Notes: generated from the sequence alone by a model not told the origin. DNA of 64,000 bases from Sodiomyces alkalinus F11 (GCF_003711515.1 NW_021167087.1:1422799-1486798); one strand, 5' to 3'. Numbered from the stretch's first letter, positions 24,362 through 35,395 are shown. Numbers and translations are program-made.

Positions 24362-24929
24362 AGGCATGTTTTTTTGTACCATAACAGTGTTTCTTTTGGC
24401 GATTTTTGGGTTCATGAGACGGGTATATCATACATGTACGGGATACCGGGGGGGCGTTTGAAGATTTCAGGCAGTTTGGTGGCATCAGGCAAAGCCAAGT
24501 ACAATTGTGCTCCCCAAAATTAGTTATCATTAGACTTTTTATAAATATTAAACCTACATAACATGACCATCCTAGAAGCTGTATAATGAATGGAACGATA
24601 GTGCTCTTAATGAAGTGGGAGCTCTATGTGTGTGCGTGCTCTAACCAACGTCGTAAATCATCCCCTACCTCGCTTCCCCCTTTCTCATGATCCCATCATT
24701 CAGTCATCTGTAGCCCCCGTGCCATGCATGTCCGAAGCTTCTCTTGTCATGTACGTAATTCTGCAAAGTAATACACGCTTGAACATGGAAAAAAACAAAA
24801 GAAACAAAAAGCAGGGCCGCCATGCCATTTATCCCAGACCTTCGCTCGGGGTGACGAAGGCACCTTCTACTCCCTGAGAACTGCCCCGCCCCGTCTGTGT
24901 TGTCATTGTAGTCGTTAGTCGTTATCTAC
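24362..24929. other. Convergent intergenic region
   Basis: Lies between the stop of the sulfatase-like gene (plus strand) and that of the P450 (minus strand), so it should hold two 3' UTRs. It is AT-rich around 24530-24600. No gene, repeat or RNA is seen. Confidence 0.6.
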
Positions 24930-26798
24930 TCACAATGCATCCGTCTTCTCGCTCTTTTGCGGTTGCACGATGTCCCGCACGTCGAAGGTCACCCAGAAGT
25001 TGTTTTGCTTGACGAACCAGGCGTTGACGAGTTCCCATTCCTTGTTGGGATCTTGGAATTTGATCTGCGGGGGAAGGGGGGGTGAAGGATTAGCCGGGTC
25101 CGGTGAGAAGAATTACAAGAATATTGATAAAAATAATAATAAAAAGAAAAAGGGAAAAAAAAGGGGCGGGGGACTACCTCGAACCGCCTCAAAAGACTGG
25201 GGACCAACTTGTAAATCTCCAACAAGCTAATGTTCTTCCCGATACAGGTCCGGCTGCCCATGCCAAACTGGAACAACATGCCGTTCATCTCGCGCACCCT
25301 CTTCTCCTCCGCGTCGTGGTCGCCCGGGCCGGGAAGCCACCGTTCGGGCCGGTAGGCGTCGACGTCGGGCCCCCAAATCTCCCTCCGGCGGTGGATGATC
25401 CAAGCGCTGCAGCCGACGACGGTGCCGCCCTTGACGAAGCGGCCCGCGATGTCCATGCCGGGCTCGGGGACGACGCGCTCGAGCGGCAGGCCGGCGGCCG
25501 GGTGCAGGCGGAAGGCCTCCTTGATGCAGGCGTCGAGGTAGGGGAGCTTCTGGCTCTCGGACCAGGTGACGAGGCCGGAATGGGTGTCGTGGAAGAGGCC
25601 GGCGCGGGATGCGTGGTCGAGCTCGGCGCGCAGGCGGGCCAGGGCGGCGGGGTTGCGGAGGAGGTAGTAGAAGACGGCGGAGAGGCTGATGGCGGTGGTC
25701 TCGGAGCCGGCGAAGGCCATGCTGACGGCCATGGTCTGGACGAGGGTGTCGGTCATGAACTCGGGGCGGGCCTCGCGGGCGGCGAGGAACTTGGAGAGCA
25801 GGTCGGGTTGCTGTTGCTGTTGTTGTTGTTGTTGTTGTTGTTTCTCGCCGGGGGCGGTGGCGACGACGACGGGGAGCAGCGGTTCGTTGGCGTCGTCGGC
25901 GGGTGCCGGTGCCGGTGCCGGCTTGAGCTCGGGGAGGCGCTCGGCCATGCGGGCGCGGGCGAAGCGGGCGACGGGGAAGGTGGCGTCGATGAACCCCCAC
26001 TGGGCGAGCTTGAGGTAGAGCGGGTTCTTGAGGACGAGGCGGTCGAGAAAGGGGATCTGGCCGATGGGGGCGACGTAGAGGAAGAGGTTGGTCAGGTAGG
26101 CGATGATGCCGTCAATGTCCTCGTTCTTCTCGACGAAGCCGTGGCGCTTGCTGTAGGTGATCTCGCCGATGACGTCGAAGGCGTAGAACTGCAGCCAGCG
26201 GGTCAGGTCGCAGCCCTCGGGCTTGGCGGCGAAGAGCTTCCTCGTCTGGCTGAGGAACAGCTTGGTGGTGTTGTCGACGAAGGGTTCGTACTGGACGAGG
26301 GCGGACATGGAGAAGGCCGAGTTGACGCATCGGCGGAACTGGGAGTGGAAGGTATTGTCGGTGGTGCTGAAGAGGGAGGGGAGACGGTTCCCCTTGACGA
26401 CGGCCTGCTGGACGATGTAGAAGTCGGACTGTGGGTGGTGAGGTGAGTGAGGGGAAAAAAAAAAAAAAAAGGGAGGTCTGTTGTACCTTGATGAAGCCCT
26501 TGTTCAGGCCGTAGATGGTCTTGAGGGCGGCCGGGTCGGCGAAAGAAAGGGTATTGGGCCCCAAGCGGACGACGTCGCCATGCTTTTCGTGAAGGCTGCG
26601 GTGGGTAATCTCGGGACGTCGGTTCCAGACGTCGAAAAACCTCCACCAGTCGGTCAGGGAGGCCAGGAAGGGACCGGGGTACTCGTTCAGGCCGTTGTGG
26701 TAGCGGTTTCTGACGAGCCAAGCGAGGACGAGGGTGACGGCGATGGGAAGCCAATACCGGAGGAGGCCCTCAAGCAGTGATTCTGTGATGCCGTGCAT
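24930..26798 (-). CDS. Cytochrome P450, pisatin-demethylase-like
   Basis: Minus-strand exons 26798-26487, 26428-25178 and 25064-24930 (introns of 58 and 113 bp, both phase 0) give 565 residues. An N-terminal membrane anchor (WLPIAVTLVLAWLV) is followed by EYPGPFLA, the usual proline-rich hinge. The I-helix AFAGSETTAISLS (about 342), the K-helix ExxR in KEAFRLHP (about 410) and the heme-binding FGMGSRTCIG (Cys near 497) are all intact. Overall wording (GDVVRLGPNTLSF, YGLNKGF, FYAFDVIGEITYSKRHGF) resembles the pisatin demethylase/benzoate hydroxylase-like group. An added Gln run of eleven residues with flanking Pro/Ala-rich sequence sits between helices F/G and I. The first intron contains a run of 16 A (plus strand, 26455-26470). 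ER membrane oxygenase using a P450 reductase; substrate unknown and no cluster partner beside it. Confidence 0.93.
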
Positions 26799-26964
26799 TG
26801 TGATAAGGGCGCAAGGCCGGTGGAGGGGATGGGTAGACGTCGTTTGCGGTTCACGGTTTGAAGATTCGAAGGAGAGAGAACTGTAGGGTGTCTTGGGCTG
26901 CTTACTGGTAGGTGATGGGTGATGATGAGGCGAATGTCTGAATGCCGTCGCTTCTACAAGAGAA

Positions 26965-27014
26965 AGACCAGGACCAGGACCAGGACCAGGACGAGGGTGA
27001 GGGTGAGGGTGAGG
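26965..27014. repeat. GACCAG / GGGTGA hexamer arrays
   Basis: Tandem GACCAG units at 26965-26990 pass directly into GGGTGA units up to about 27014. They lie roughly 170-220 bp upstream of the P450 start. Simple repeats likely to vary in length between isolates. Confidence 0.8.
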
Positions 27015-27163
27015 GACTAATATGAAGGGAAGACGGGAACGATAGGGGTCAAATACGACGCAACCGGGTCACATGTCGGGAGTGATATGCCACATGGCGG
27101 AGAAGAGACAGAGACAGACGCAAGACACGGCGATATGTGGAGAGGTTGGAATGCGAGTATGCC

Positions 27164-27206
27164 TTGCCCCTGCTTGCCCCTGCTTGCCCCTGCGTGCCCT
27201 TGCTTT
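27164..27206. repeat. Ten-base CCTGCTTGCC array
   Basis: Four slightly diverged tandem copies of a 10-bp unit (CCTGCTTGCC, the last copy with CGTG). No link to a gene is evident. Confidence 0.75.
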
Positions 27207-28726
27207 GCGTTCGTTGACAAGAGACGCAAGAGACGGAGGTTGAAGGAGAGGCCATGGACTAGAAGAAGAGGAATGCGCCTGCTTCGGTGCTTCGGCTTCG
27301 TACAGTATTACTGTATAACGTACAGCGTACAGCGTACAACGTACAACGTACGGATACCCCGTACTACTCCGTTGCTCCGCACTTAGAGGGAGGGCCCTGG
27401 GAACGTGGGAACCTGGGGTTAGCCGTTAGCAGGTCCATCCTCTGTGGGGAGTTCCGATGGTTGATGCCGACGAGGCCGTGTATGTAGGTTGGAAGGATAT
27501 ACGTGGTACTTTGTGTGGAAACGAGAGACGAGAGAATGAGGGGGAAAGTACAAAGTAGAAAGTAGAAAGTACCTTGGAAAGTAGAGCAGTGGGGAAAAGA
27601 GGCTAAACTTTCAGATCTGAGGGGTCGAATGATCGAAAGACTAAACTAAACCAGCCAAGAACGTGGAGTTGGAGTCAGGCCCTTCGGCAGATGATATGAA
27701 GAGACACCTACTGTAACCGTGGACGGGAGGCTGCTGATGCGACATGCATTGGTTTCCCTGTCTTTTGTCGTTGTTCTTCTTCTTTTCTTTTTTTTCTTTT
27801 TTTTCTTTTTTCTTCTTTTTTCTTCTTTTTTCTTCTTCTTTTTTTCTTCATAATCATTCGAAGCCCGGAAAATATGATTCCGTCTTCAATCCCTGATAAG
27901 GGAGCTCGGAATGAAAGACGAGAATTGTCGAGACGCAACCACGGTTGAGGGCGATCCACCTGCCTGTCCTGCGTCATACCATCTCCCTTTTCCGTTTCGT
28001 GGTTGGTGCGTTCCCTTTTCCGGTATACAATGTATTCTTTTCTTCTCCCGAGGTTTCGGGTGTTCGATATCGAAATCTCCGGAGCTCTTGGCTTGCATGG
28101 AAAGAGGATAAAAAAGATAACAAAGACGGACTAAAAGACGAGACTGAGACGGATGTGTTGGAGAAAAGAAAAATAGGGTGGAGGGCGTTGAGGGGAAGCT
28201 TCGTTCCGGACCCTGTAACTGCGGGGGAGGACCCATACCTATCGGTACATTGCTCGTTCCTCTTTACCTTACTAAGGTAGGTACACCACAGTGCGCTACA
28301 CCCTAGGCTACAACGTACACTTTACAGATACGTCGACGGAATGTGACCCCACAAATCGACTGGCTGACACATCTGCCGAACACCTCCCTCCGCCCCCCCC
28401 CCCCCGCTCTCCAGCCTCGCCAACGTCAATCCCCCAACTTCCTAGTCGCAGCCCCCAACGAAGGCACAGGACCTGTCGGCATCGCGTCGCGGCAATCTCC
28501 CTCACATCATCTCTCCCAACACGAGCTATAACATCATCGTCGTCAGCTGTCAGCTGTCAGCTGTCAGCACAATAAACACACGGCAAATGGCGATAAGCAA
28601 ATAGATTCTCCGAATCATCCCCGGGTATCATCCCACGAACGCCTTGGCTTCTCCTATCCCTCCCTGTCCGTCTTATCCCTACTCATCCATTACACACACG
28701 GATATCTTCATCCGCTTCCCACTTCA

Positions 28727-30829
28727 CTACTCGCCGTACAATATGGTAAACGCCCTTCGAAGCGCCTCCGGCATCCGCCTCCCCTCCTTCTCCTCCGCAT
28801 CCCGCGCAGCCGTCCGGATCAGCCCGATCATGTCCCAGATGTGCGCCTCGGAGTACGCAAAGCTCCACGCCATCGCCTTCGGGTCCGGTCGTTGCGAGTA
28901 CCGCAGCACCCGGAGCACCTTGCCCATGACTTCTTCCGGGTACGACTGCCCCTCCCCGCCCTCTGCCTCGGTTTCCGCTTCCGATTCCGATTCCGTGCCG
29001 TCCTGTCCATGTTCGTAGTCTCCGTGTCCCCCCATCTCCTCCGGGTCGTGTCTGCTTCTTTGCGTGTACTGTATCACCGACTCCTTGAACCGTTGCATCT
29101 GGAGCCTCTCTTTTCTGCGCCAGACTCGCCTCTCCGCACGCCTCGCTTTGGCTTCTGTCCTTGCTCGTTTCCTTGTTCGTTCTTTGGCCGCCTGCCCCCT
29201 ACTTTCCACCGCCCCGCCAAAACGAATATCCCCCCAAAAGTCCCGGCTGATGGTTCGGTACGCATTCTCCACCGTCGCGTTAAGACAGCAAATCATCTCC
29301 TTCAGTTCCCGCCGTGCCAACATGGCCGCCGGTAGCTTCTGGCCGCCCCCACCTCGCGGCTGCTTTTCCGCCTCCGCCTCCGCCTCCGCCGCCGACATGG
29401 CCACCTCGAGCCAGCCCAACCACGACAGCACCCGCCGCAGAAGCTGTAGCGTCTGCTGCGAGTGCCACGCTTTCACCGGCAGCCGCAGCCGCGGCCCCGG
29501 CCCCACATCCCCCTCCGCCGACGCCGCGGCGCCCGAGAGGTAGACCAGCTCCAGGACCAATACCGCTGCCGGGATGACCCGTTGACGCAGCGCCGCCGCC
29601 GCGTACCCACCGCGCCTCGCGCTAGTCGACCACGACGAGGACGACGAGGACGACGAGGGGCCGCCCTCGCCCTCGGTCGCAAGCGCAACCTGGATGACCA
29701 GCCTGTCTATCGACGAGGTGTACTGTCGCATAATGGCTTCGCAGTCGACGAAATACGTAAACTGCTCTCGCGATCCTGGCCGCCGGGGTATGTCCCTACA
29801 GATACGCGCCATGAGCTTCAGGAATCGTCCCAACCGGTCGATCGTGCCGTGTGCGCATCCTGCGCCGCCGCCGTCGTCTCGAAGAAAGCTGTCGGGGTTT
29901 TGCAAAAAAAGAGTATCCCATTGGGTCCCAGCGTTGGTCCAGCCCCCGGTTCCCATTAGTGCCACCATGGGTGCCATCTTCTCGCTCGGCACCGGGACCG
30001 TGCAGGGGGGGAATGTGCCGGGATCGGGCGACGTGATGAGCGACGCGTCCGCATGTTCCGGACGGGTGAATGCCGTTTCCGGCCTACCTCTCCGTACACC
30101 GCCGTTGCCCATGGCGACCTGCTTCTCCGGGGCCCGCGGTTCCCTCCTGCTTTCCGAAACCGGACCCACGTCCCGCTGATTCGCCGGGTGGTATCCCAGG
30201 TTAGGAGACGCTCGAGCCGAATGCGATGATGTCGTCGTAGGTCGCGTAGTACCCTTGGATGGTTCTGTTCCTCGTCGCCTTTTGCGGCTTTTCGGCATGT
30301 CCCATGGTATTCCTGTCCGCTTCAAGGTAGAATCAGGCCTGCTTGGGGGAGGTTCCGAGCGGCCGGCAGTGTCAGGTGGGTGTAGGCCGTCCTCCACATC
30401 CTCCTCCACATCCTCCTCCACATCCTCCTCCACATCCTCCTCCACACCCTCCGTACTCATTTCCGGCCCCTCGCCCGCAGTTCGCTGTGTATGCGCCACC
30501 TCTTGATCCCGACCAGCAAATCCATGAGGTTCGTTCGTGTCGCGGGTTTGGGTCCGCGTCGGCGTCGGCGTTTCGGAGTGAGGGACGGTTTTCGTGTTAG
30601 GAGTGGCCTTGGATGTTGTCGGTGTTTTGCGTGCCCGGGACTTTTCCATGGCCTGGTTCAAGCTGTCGAAATCAACCCTGACAAAGAGCTCGTCCTCGTC
30701 CTCGTCCTCGTCTTCGGAAGCGGGGTCTGAGGCATCATTCTGCTCCTTTGCCGTCGTGTTCGGGCGTGGAGGGAACGAGTCAAGCCCACCTAGCAGGTCC
30801 GCCAGCGCGGGGAGCGGGCTATCTGGCAT
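28727..30829 (-). CDS. Uncharacterised protein with acidic repeat and C-terminal helices
   Basis: One exon encoding 700 residues; not recognised. Residues 1-60 are acidic with an E-D-E-D-E-D run. About 130-150 is a perfect repeat of V-E-E-D units (five 15-bp repeats in the DNA, about 30398-30457). A basic segment KSRKRRRG near 180 could be a nuclear localisation signal. From about 300 the protein is ordered: WTNAGTQWDTLFLQNPDSF, then helical segments with FVDCEAIMRQY, a Leu-rich QQTLQLLRRVLSWLGWLEVA, REFWGDIRFGG-like text and a very basic RKRARTEAKARRAERRVWRR (about 575). The end (about 640-700) has KVLRVLRYSQR and FTILYGE. A nuclear, nucleic-acid-linked role is plausible but not shown. The long single frame with ordered, non-repetitive helices supports a real gene. 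Confidence 0.7.
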   Translation of the reverse strand: MPDSPLPALADLLGGLDSFPPRPNTTAKEQNDASDPASEDEDEDEDELFVRVDFDSLNQAMEKSRARKTPTTSKATPNTKTVPHSETPTPTRTQTRDTNEPHGFAGRDQEVAHTQRTAGEGPEMSTEGVEEDVEEDVEEDVEEDVEDGLHPPDTAGRSEPPPSRPDSTLKRTGIPWDMPKSRKRRRGTEPSKGTTRPTTTSSHSARASPNLGYHPANQRDVGPVSESRREPRAPEKQVAMGNGGVRRGRPETAFTRPEHADASLITSPDPGTFPPCTVPVPSEKMAPMVALMGTGGWTNAGTQWDTLFLQNPDSFLRDDGGGAGCAHGTIDRLGRFLKLMARICRDIPRRPGSREQFTYFVDCEAIMRQYTSSIDRLVIQVALATEGEGGPSSSSSSSSWSTSARRGGYAAAALRQRVIPAAVLVLELVYLSGAAASAEGDVGPGPRLRLPVKAWHSQQTLQLLRRVLSWLGWLEVAMSAAEAEAEAEKQPRGGGGQKLPAAMLARRELKEMICCLNATVENAYRTISRDFWGDIRFGGAVESRGQAAKERTRKRARTEAKARRAERRVWRRKERLQMQRFKESVIQYTQRSRHDPEEMGGHGDYEHGQDGTESESEAETEAEGGEGQSYPEEVMGKVLRVLRYSQRPDPKAMAWSFAYSEAHIWDMIGLIRTAARDAEEKEGRRMPEALRRAFTILYGE

Positions 30830-31126
30830 GGCGGGCTATCTGGAGGCGAAGCCCCGGGGAGTTCCAGCAAAAGAAATGAGGCACGGAAGCCGGTGAGAGT
30901 TTTGAGAGGTAGATTCGCTGTAGCCCTTCGTCGAGGTGTTGGGAGCTCCTGGCCTGGGGAATGGCCCGGGGCTGAATTGCTGCTGCTCGGACTTTGGGGA
31001 AGGTACAAAGTGCCCTTGGTTTTATTACCATGTGATGTGCTCACATAACGCTAGTGTGGTGTTTGTCACTGCACAGCAGAGTATATGTACCTCGCTTATG
31101 TTGTAAGCAGCCAAGATACACCATAA
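30830..31126. other. Spacer between hypothetical gene and tRNA
   Basis: Holds the presumed promoter of the minus-strand gene ending at 30829 and the upstream flank of the tRNA. No other gene is seen. Confidence 0.5.
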
Positions 31127-31220
31127 GGTTCTATGGTCTAGTGGTTAGGACATTCGGTTTTGATTCGCTCTCGAAGCTTCAAAACTCCGAATAGCCCCGG
31201 TTCGAACCCGGGTAGGACCT
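31127..31220 (+). tRNA. tRNA-Gln(TTG) with a 22-nt intron
   Basis: The acceptor arms GGTTCTA and TAGGACC pair over 7 bp with one G-T wobble. The A box (TGGTCTAGTGG) and B box (GGTTCGAACCC) match the polymerase III consensus. The T stem CCCGG/CCGGG pairs perfectly, and the anticodon stem is TTCGG/CCGAA. The loop reads TTTTGA, then a 22-nt insert starting TTCGCTCTCG, then T. Removing the insert one base after the anticodon leaves a normal 7-nt loop with anticodon TTG. Mature length is 72 nt before CCA. The intron position is the standard nuclear one. Confidence 0.95.
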
Positions 31221-31224
31221 CGTC

Positions 31225-31229
31225 TTTTT
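31225..31229 (+). terminator. Pol III T-run terminator
   Basis: Five T residues begin five bases after the tRNA 3' end, the usual polymerase III stop signal. Confidence 0.8.
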
Positions 31230-32179
31230 GTTCCATTTTTGGACCTTTTTATCTCGGCTTTTTTATTTTATTTTAAACTTTTAGTTTCATGACCAATATC
31301 AACATACATCGTCCTCCGTTCTTTTCTTTGTGATTTCGTTGATTTGCTTTTATCCTTTTATCTTTTTTTTTTTTTTCACCTCTTAAATTCCTTTACCTTC
31401 GTTCATAGAATCAATACCAACAACACTTAACACCATGTATCTATCTACTTGGAGTCTGCAAGTTCATAGTCCCAATATCTTTCTTTGACAATTTTCTAGC
31501 TTCGAGTTACAGAACTGTCGAGATGCACTCTACATCTTTCCACTTATTGTAAATTTCTTGCAATGAATGTCGATCCGGGTAATTCCTCGGGCTTTATCAG
31601 TAAGTACGTCAACCATGGCTTGAAAGAAATACGTCTTGTTCTGAACAACATGGTCTTCTCTTTCGAGCTCTATGAACTCTTAGACGGACAATGGAAGACA
31701 AGAGAAGCTATGTAGCTCCTATTGATGTACCTCGGGATATCTGACCATTTTTCATGCTTCCGGGTCCTTCTAGCTTGCTCCTGATATGCTTCGACTTCTT
31801 TACTTCATGTCCTTTTGGCCAATACCTGTAATATTTCAACACCAGAAACGCCTCGATGCCTCGAGCAGAACAATACCCAGTGTTATTCTCTTTCAAGTTG
31901 CACTCATCAAATAAACAGAACAGATGTGCGAATATTGCTTGAACACCAATGATTCAATGAACAGCCCCCCTGAGTAGCTCTTGTTCCTTCAGTGAGCTTC
32001 TGGACTTATATCTAAATCCAGCCAAACCCGGGCCCCCCTGAACGTTCTCTCAACTGTATAAGACGTCCATATCTCGAAACTTTGTCTGTCTGTCTTAGAG
32101 TCCTGGAAACAACAAAGCATGACAACAACCGCCCGGGACTTCACTTCAAATACCACCTCATAAGCATACCATCGCTCGA
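31230..32179. other. AT-rich intergenic region
   Basis: Lower G+C than the genes around it, with a T tract at about 31362-31377. There are no domains or long open frames. The last ~100 bp is the likely leader of the SprT-like gene. Confidence 0.5.
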
Positions 32180-32944
32180 ATGCAATGCGTCGACATGACT
32201 CGCATCTGCTCCTGCCACAGACACCCCCATCGTATCAAACAGGTGAACGACAACAACAACAACGATGGCCGGCCCGGTACCCTTTCTCTACGCTCCCATT
32301 GCATGTCGGAGCTCGTCAAAACCGTCATCCGTTTTCCTCCGGGGGAGGACCGGAGGCTGGACTCCTCTAAAGACATGTTGTCGGACTCCCTGATCGACGG
32401 TTGGCACAGCCTGTACGACCTGGACGAGGACGACGACCACGTCACCCGTTGCGCCGAGATCATCGACCAGTGCTTCTTCGGCGGCGCCCTGACTTTTGGG
32501 CACCACCTCGACATCACAGTCCTGAGAGACGACTCGCCCTTTCCCCCAAGCTCGACAGTCCTCGCCCCGCAAGCCGGAGAAAGGCTCGGTACCGCATCCG
32601 TGGCCCACATCACCCTCAACCCGCAGACTTTCATCGCCCACGGGACAAGTACGAGACGCCTCACGTTTGCGGAGGTCGTAGAGCAGCTGATTATTCGCAT
32701 AGCGCACGCATATCTTGTCCTCTTCTCCCACCCCGGAGGCTGCGTCTCCGGAGGTTGCGCCTGCCGGCGACGGAGACGGCGGAACGCAACACAGGCAGAT
32801 AACACCAAGCACAACATGGCAGTTCGCCGTGTGCTTGCTCATGTTTTCGAAACCATCCAGGATTGGAATTCGCTGTTGGAAGATTTTGGGCGCGGATATA
32901 TTGACGGTTCAGACGATAGTCGGTCTGGGTCCGACACGACGTAG
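32180..32944 (+). CDS. Hypothetical protein, degenerate SprT-like
   Basis: Single exon, 254 residues. A stretch IIDQCFFGGALTFG, followed by LGTASVAHITLNP and EVVEQLIIRIAHAYLVL, follows the order of SprT-like zinc metallopeptidase domains (FFxGxL, a beta hairpin with I.LN, then the LLHExxHAyL helix). Where an active enzyme has HExxH, this protein reads IRIAH, so the first His and the catalytic Glu are missing while HAYL is kept. The basic CRRRRRRN segment (about 210) has no clear partner zinc ligands. The family call is an inference from motif order. If correct, it is a pseudo-enzyme or a decayed gene. An (AC)n/(TA)n tract follows its stop within 14 bp. Confidence 0.55.
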   Translation: MQCVDMTRICSCHRHPHRIKQVNDNNNNDGRPGTLSLRSHCMSELVKTVIRFPPGEDRRLDSSKDMLSDSLIDGWHSLYDLDEDDDHVTRCAEIIDQCFFGGALTFGHHLDITVLRDDSPFPPSSTVLAPQAGERLGTASVAHITLNPQTFIAHGTSTRRLTFAEVVEQLIIRIAHAYLVLFSHPGGCVSGGCACRRRRRRNATQADNTKHNMAVRRVLAHVFETIQDWNSLLEDFGRGYIDGSDDSRSGSDTT

Positions 32945-32957
32945 GGAGCATCGTGAT

Positions 32958-32994
<37 letters not shown>

Positions 32995-33287
32995 TGTATA
33001 AGAGCCTCAACTCTCAATATAAAAGTTCTCCAGTGTGATAATCTCAGTGAAATAAATCTACCTCAAAATGGCTAACCGCAGTATATCTAACTTGCAACCT
33101 AAGAAGTGCAGCCCCTTGACGTTGAAGTGATCAACCAAACGGGGACAGAAAACCGTCCCTTCTCGCCGGTAAACGCCGTGACTATGATAGCGCTGCAAAG
33201 CCCGCATCGAGAGTCCTTGCATCAATTTTAATTTTTTTTACACACACCCACCAACCCGTAGTAGTACAACATGGGCGCACGACCGGA
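32945..33287. other. Convergent spacer
   Basis: Lies between two convergent gene ends. It begins with the microsatellite at 32958-32990; the rest shows nothing notable. Confidence 0.5.
32958..32990. repeat. (AC)n(TA)n microsatellite
   Basis: About eleven AC dinucleotides run into five TA dinucleotides, directly in the 3' flank of the SprT-like gene. Confidence 0.9.
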
Positions 33288-34888
33288 TCAAAAGCCCATG
33301 CCCCTGTCCGACTCCCCCGGTTTCGCCTGCGAGACCTTGACAGTAAACACATCCGTCCTGACAATGGCGCCGTCGCTCGGTAGCCTGTTGCGCTCCAAAA
33401 TCGACTCCTGGCTGCTCTTCGACGCGGGCCCGCGGGTCAGCTCGTACTCGCTGGCGCCCTCCTCATTCTGCGCCGGCTTGCCGTGCATGTGGTGGCCGGA
33501 GCGGTGGACGGAGGGCATGTCGATGTCGGACTTGAGGTTCCTGGGTCCCGAGCGGTCGGTGCCGTAGTGCTGGTACTTGTAGCGCGGGTCGGATGAGCTG
33601 CCGAGGGCGCGCTTGCCGAAGAGGACGTCGACGAGGGGCTGGAGGATGGGGATGCAGGAGGCGATGATGATGGTGCTTCCTTCGACGCTGGAGAAGAGGT
33701 CAAGGCGTTAGTATAAAATAAATCGTTGAAAGGGCCTGTGATAGACTGTGCCAACGTACATGGTCCAGATGATGAGGTCGGAAGTATCGTCTAGAAGATC
33801 CAGTTAGACAACACAACACAATATCTCCACAAAGTGGAGGGGAGAGACAGCTTTGACGTACATGAAAAGTCGGGACTAGCGAGCGCAGGCAAACGAGTGC
33901 ACTTGTAAATGGCGACGACAGTTGATCTGCAAACCGGATTGCTTAGTTGAGCACTTTGTGCGATGGTCGCTTTCCGACGTCACGTCACTTACACTGAGCC
34001 GATACCCAGAGCAACCGTAAGGGCAATCTTCTTCTTGACGTTGAGCTTCAACTTGGCCAGGACCAAAGCAGGGTAGATGGCGAGGTAAAGATCGACGAAA
34101 GCAGAGAAAGCTGCGTCATTCTTTCAGTCAGCTCAGCTGTGGTTGGAGGAGGAGAGAAGAGGAGCGCCGAGGGCGTTGCAGAGGAGACATGGATAGAGCT
34201 TACCGCCGGCAAAGATGGCATAGTGGACCAAAATCCACCGGTCCCAGCACACTCCCGGAACACTAAAGTTCCACTGCGACCTGGACGGCTGGCACTGGGC
34301 GAAGAGGATGACGGTGCAGCCCATCAGAGCGACGTTACAGAGGCCCGTCAAGGCCCATAGGAAAATGGTGTGCCACCTCGAAGGGTTCATGATGCGAGTA
34401 AGGAGAGCGACGACGGCGAGCTTGGGCACGCCAAAGGAGATGATTCCGGGTGGGAAGCCGACGATGGTCCATAGAATCACGTCCTGCTTCTGTTGTAGCG
34501 ATAGCGTGTCGAAGTGTCTGCCGTTTCCGTTGGCCACGGCCGTTATGGCCATTGCTAATGATACCCATCCTGCTAACTTTTTGTTTTGTGTGCGAAACTC
34601 TGTCAGGGGCTGCGTTCGTTTTTTCCTCTTTTGCTCTGTGCTCGCTGGCTTCCCGCGGCGGAAGGGATAGAACAACAGCAGCTAGTTACTGCATGTGCGA
34701 CTACTTACCACAGAAATAATAATAAGGTAGTCATCGAGATGTAGTTGCCTCAAGATCTTGCCGCGGACAAAAAGACGGGCTCCTGCGAAGAGGGTGCTGG
34801 CGATGGAGACGGCGATGGTGCTGCCGAGGATGCTCGGGCCCTTGTTTTCCGCGAGGTATGCGGCGGAGAAAGTCTCTTCTGCCGACAT
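33288..34888 (-). CDS. Rhodopsin-domain integral membrane protein
   Basis: Six minus-strand exons: 34888-34709, 34576-34204, 34110-33993, 33926-33862, 33790-33760 and 33687-33288, giving 388 residues. All joins keep phase, but the acceptor at 34577 (preceded by AAAAAG) is weak and another at about 34589 would add four codons. The protein has the seven-helix layout of the fungal rhodopsin/PTH11-related family: LGSTIAVSIASTLFAGARLFVRGK with the following LDDYLIIISV (the usual DDy motif after helix 1), GWVSLAMAITAVANGNGRHF, WTIVGFPPGIISFGVPKLAV, a helix with QCQPSRSQWNF, FSAFVDLYLAIYPALV, TVVAIYKC, and LIIWTIVEGSTIIIASCIPIL. The tail is hydrophilic. No retinal-binding lysine is expected in this family. 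A plasma-membrane receptor or sensor role is usually proposed; the ligand is unknown. Confidence 0.9.
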
Positions 34889-35395
34889 GGCTCTGTCTGT
34901 CTCTCTCTGTCTCTCACTCTGTCACTTGTGACAAGCGGTCGAGAATGAGGTATCACAAGGAAGGAGATGAAGGAAAAAAGGAACAAAGGAAGGTCGAACA
35001 GTGAAGCGGGCACTGGGAGTTGAACTTCAATTCTCGAGGAGCAAGAAGTCTTAGGAGGAACGGCCTCAAGTTAAGAACCGACGCATCATATTCACGAAAA
35101 AAAACCACCCCTGGAGAAGAGCAAGACAGAACGTATCCGTTGCCCTGGGCTGTTCCTGGGCCGTCCTTGGGTCTTTGCCAAAGGTGAGAGTTGATAGAAA
35201 TGAGGCAGGGGAGGATGGAAGAGATCTGCGTCGGAGGACCCCACCGGTCCAGGGCATAAAGTGCTACCCTACGGCAGACACGATTTGCAGAGTCTGACGA
35301 GGTGAAGCGGATCTTTTTTTTTTTTAATTTTTTTTTTTTAATCAGACTGTTCCATCATATCATATCACACCTTCGCCGCGGAAGAATCCTCGTCT

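Larger units (their letters stand above)
26799..28726. other. Intergenic region with minisatellites
   Basis: This is the 5' flank of the P450 and the 3' flank of the next minus-strand gene. It contains two short tandem arrays (listed separately) and GTACAACGTAC-like words at 27319-27352. A long C/T tract lies at about 27768-27855, a run of 13 C at 28393-28405 and tandem GTCAGCT at 28542-28567. No gene is supported. Confidence 0.5.

Noticed and set aside
23279..24415. 378-residue open frame antisense to the sulfatase-like domain
   Set aside because: The plus strand has metal-binding and core motifs; the antisense frame follows from GC-rich third positions.
25103..26446. 447-residue open frame antisense to the P450
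   Set aside because: The minus strand carries all P450 motifs with good splice joins; the opposite frame is a Gly/Val/Glu/Asp-rich shadow.
26965..27206. Short tandem arrays as a CRISPR-like array
   Set aside because: Units are 6-10 bp head to tail without unique spacers, in a eukaryotic genome.
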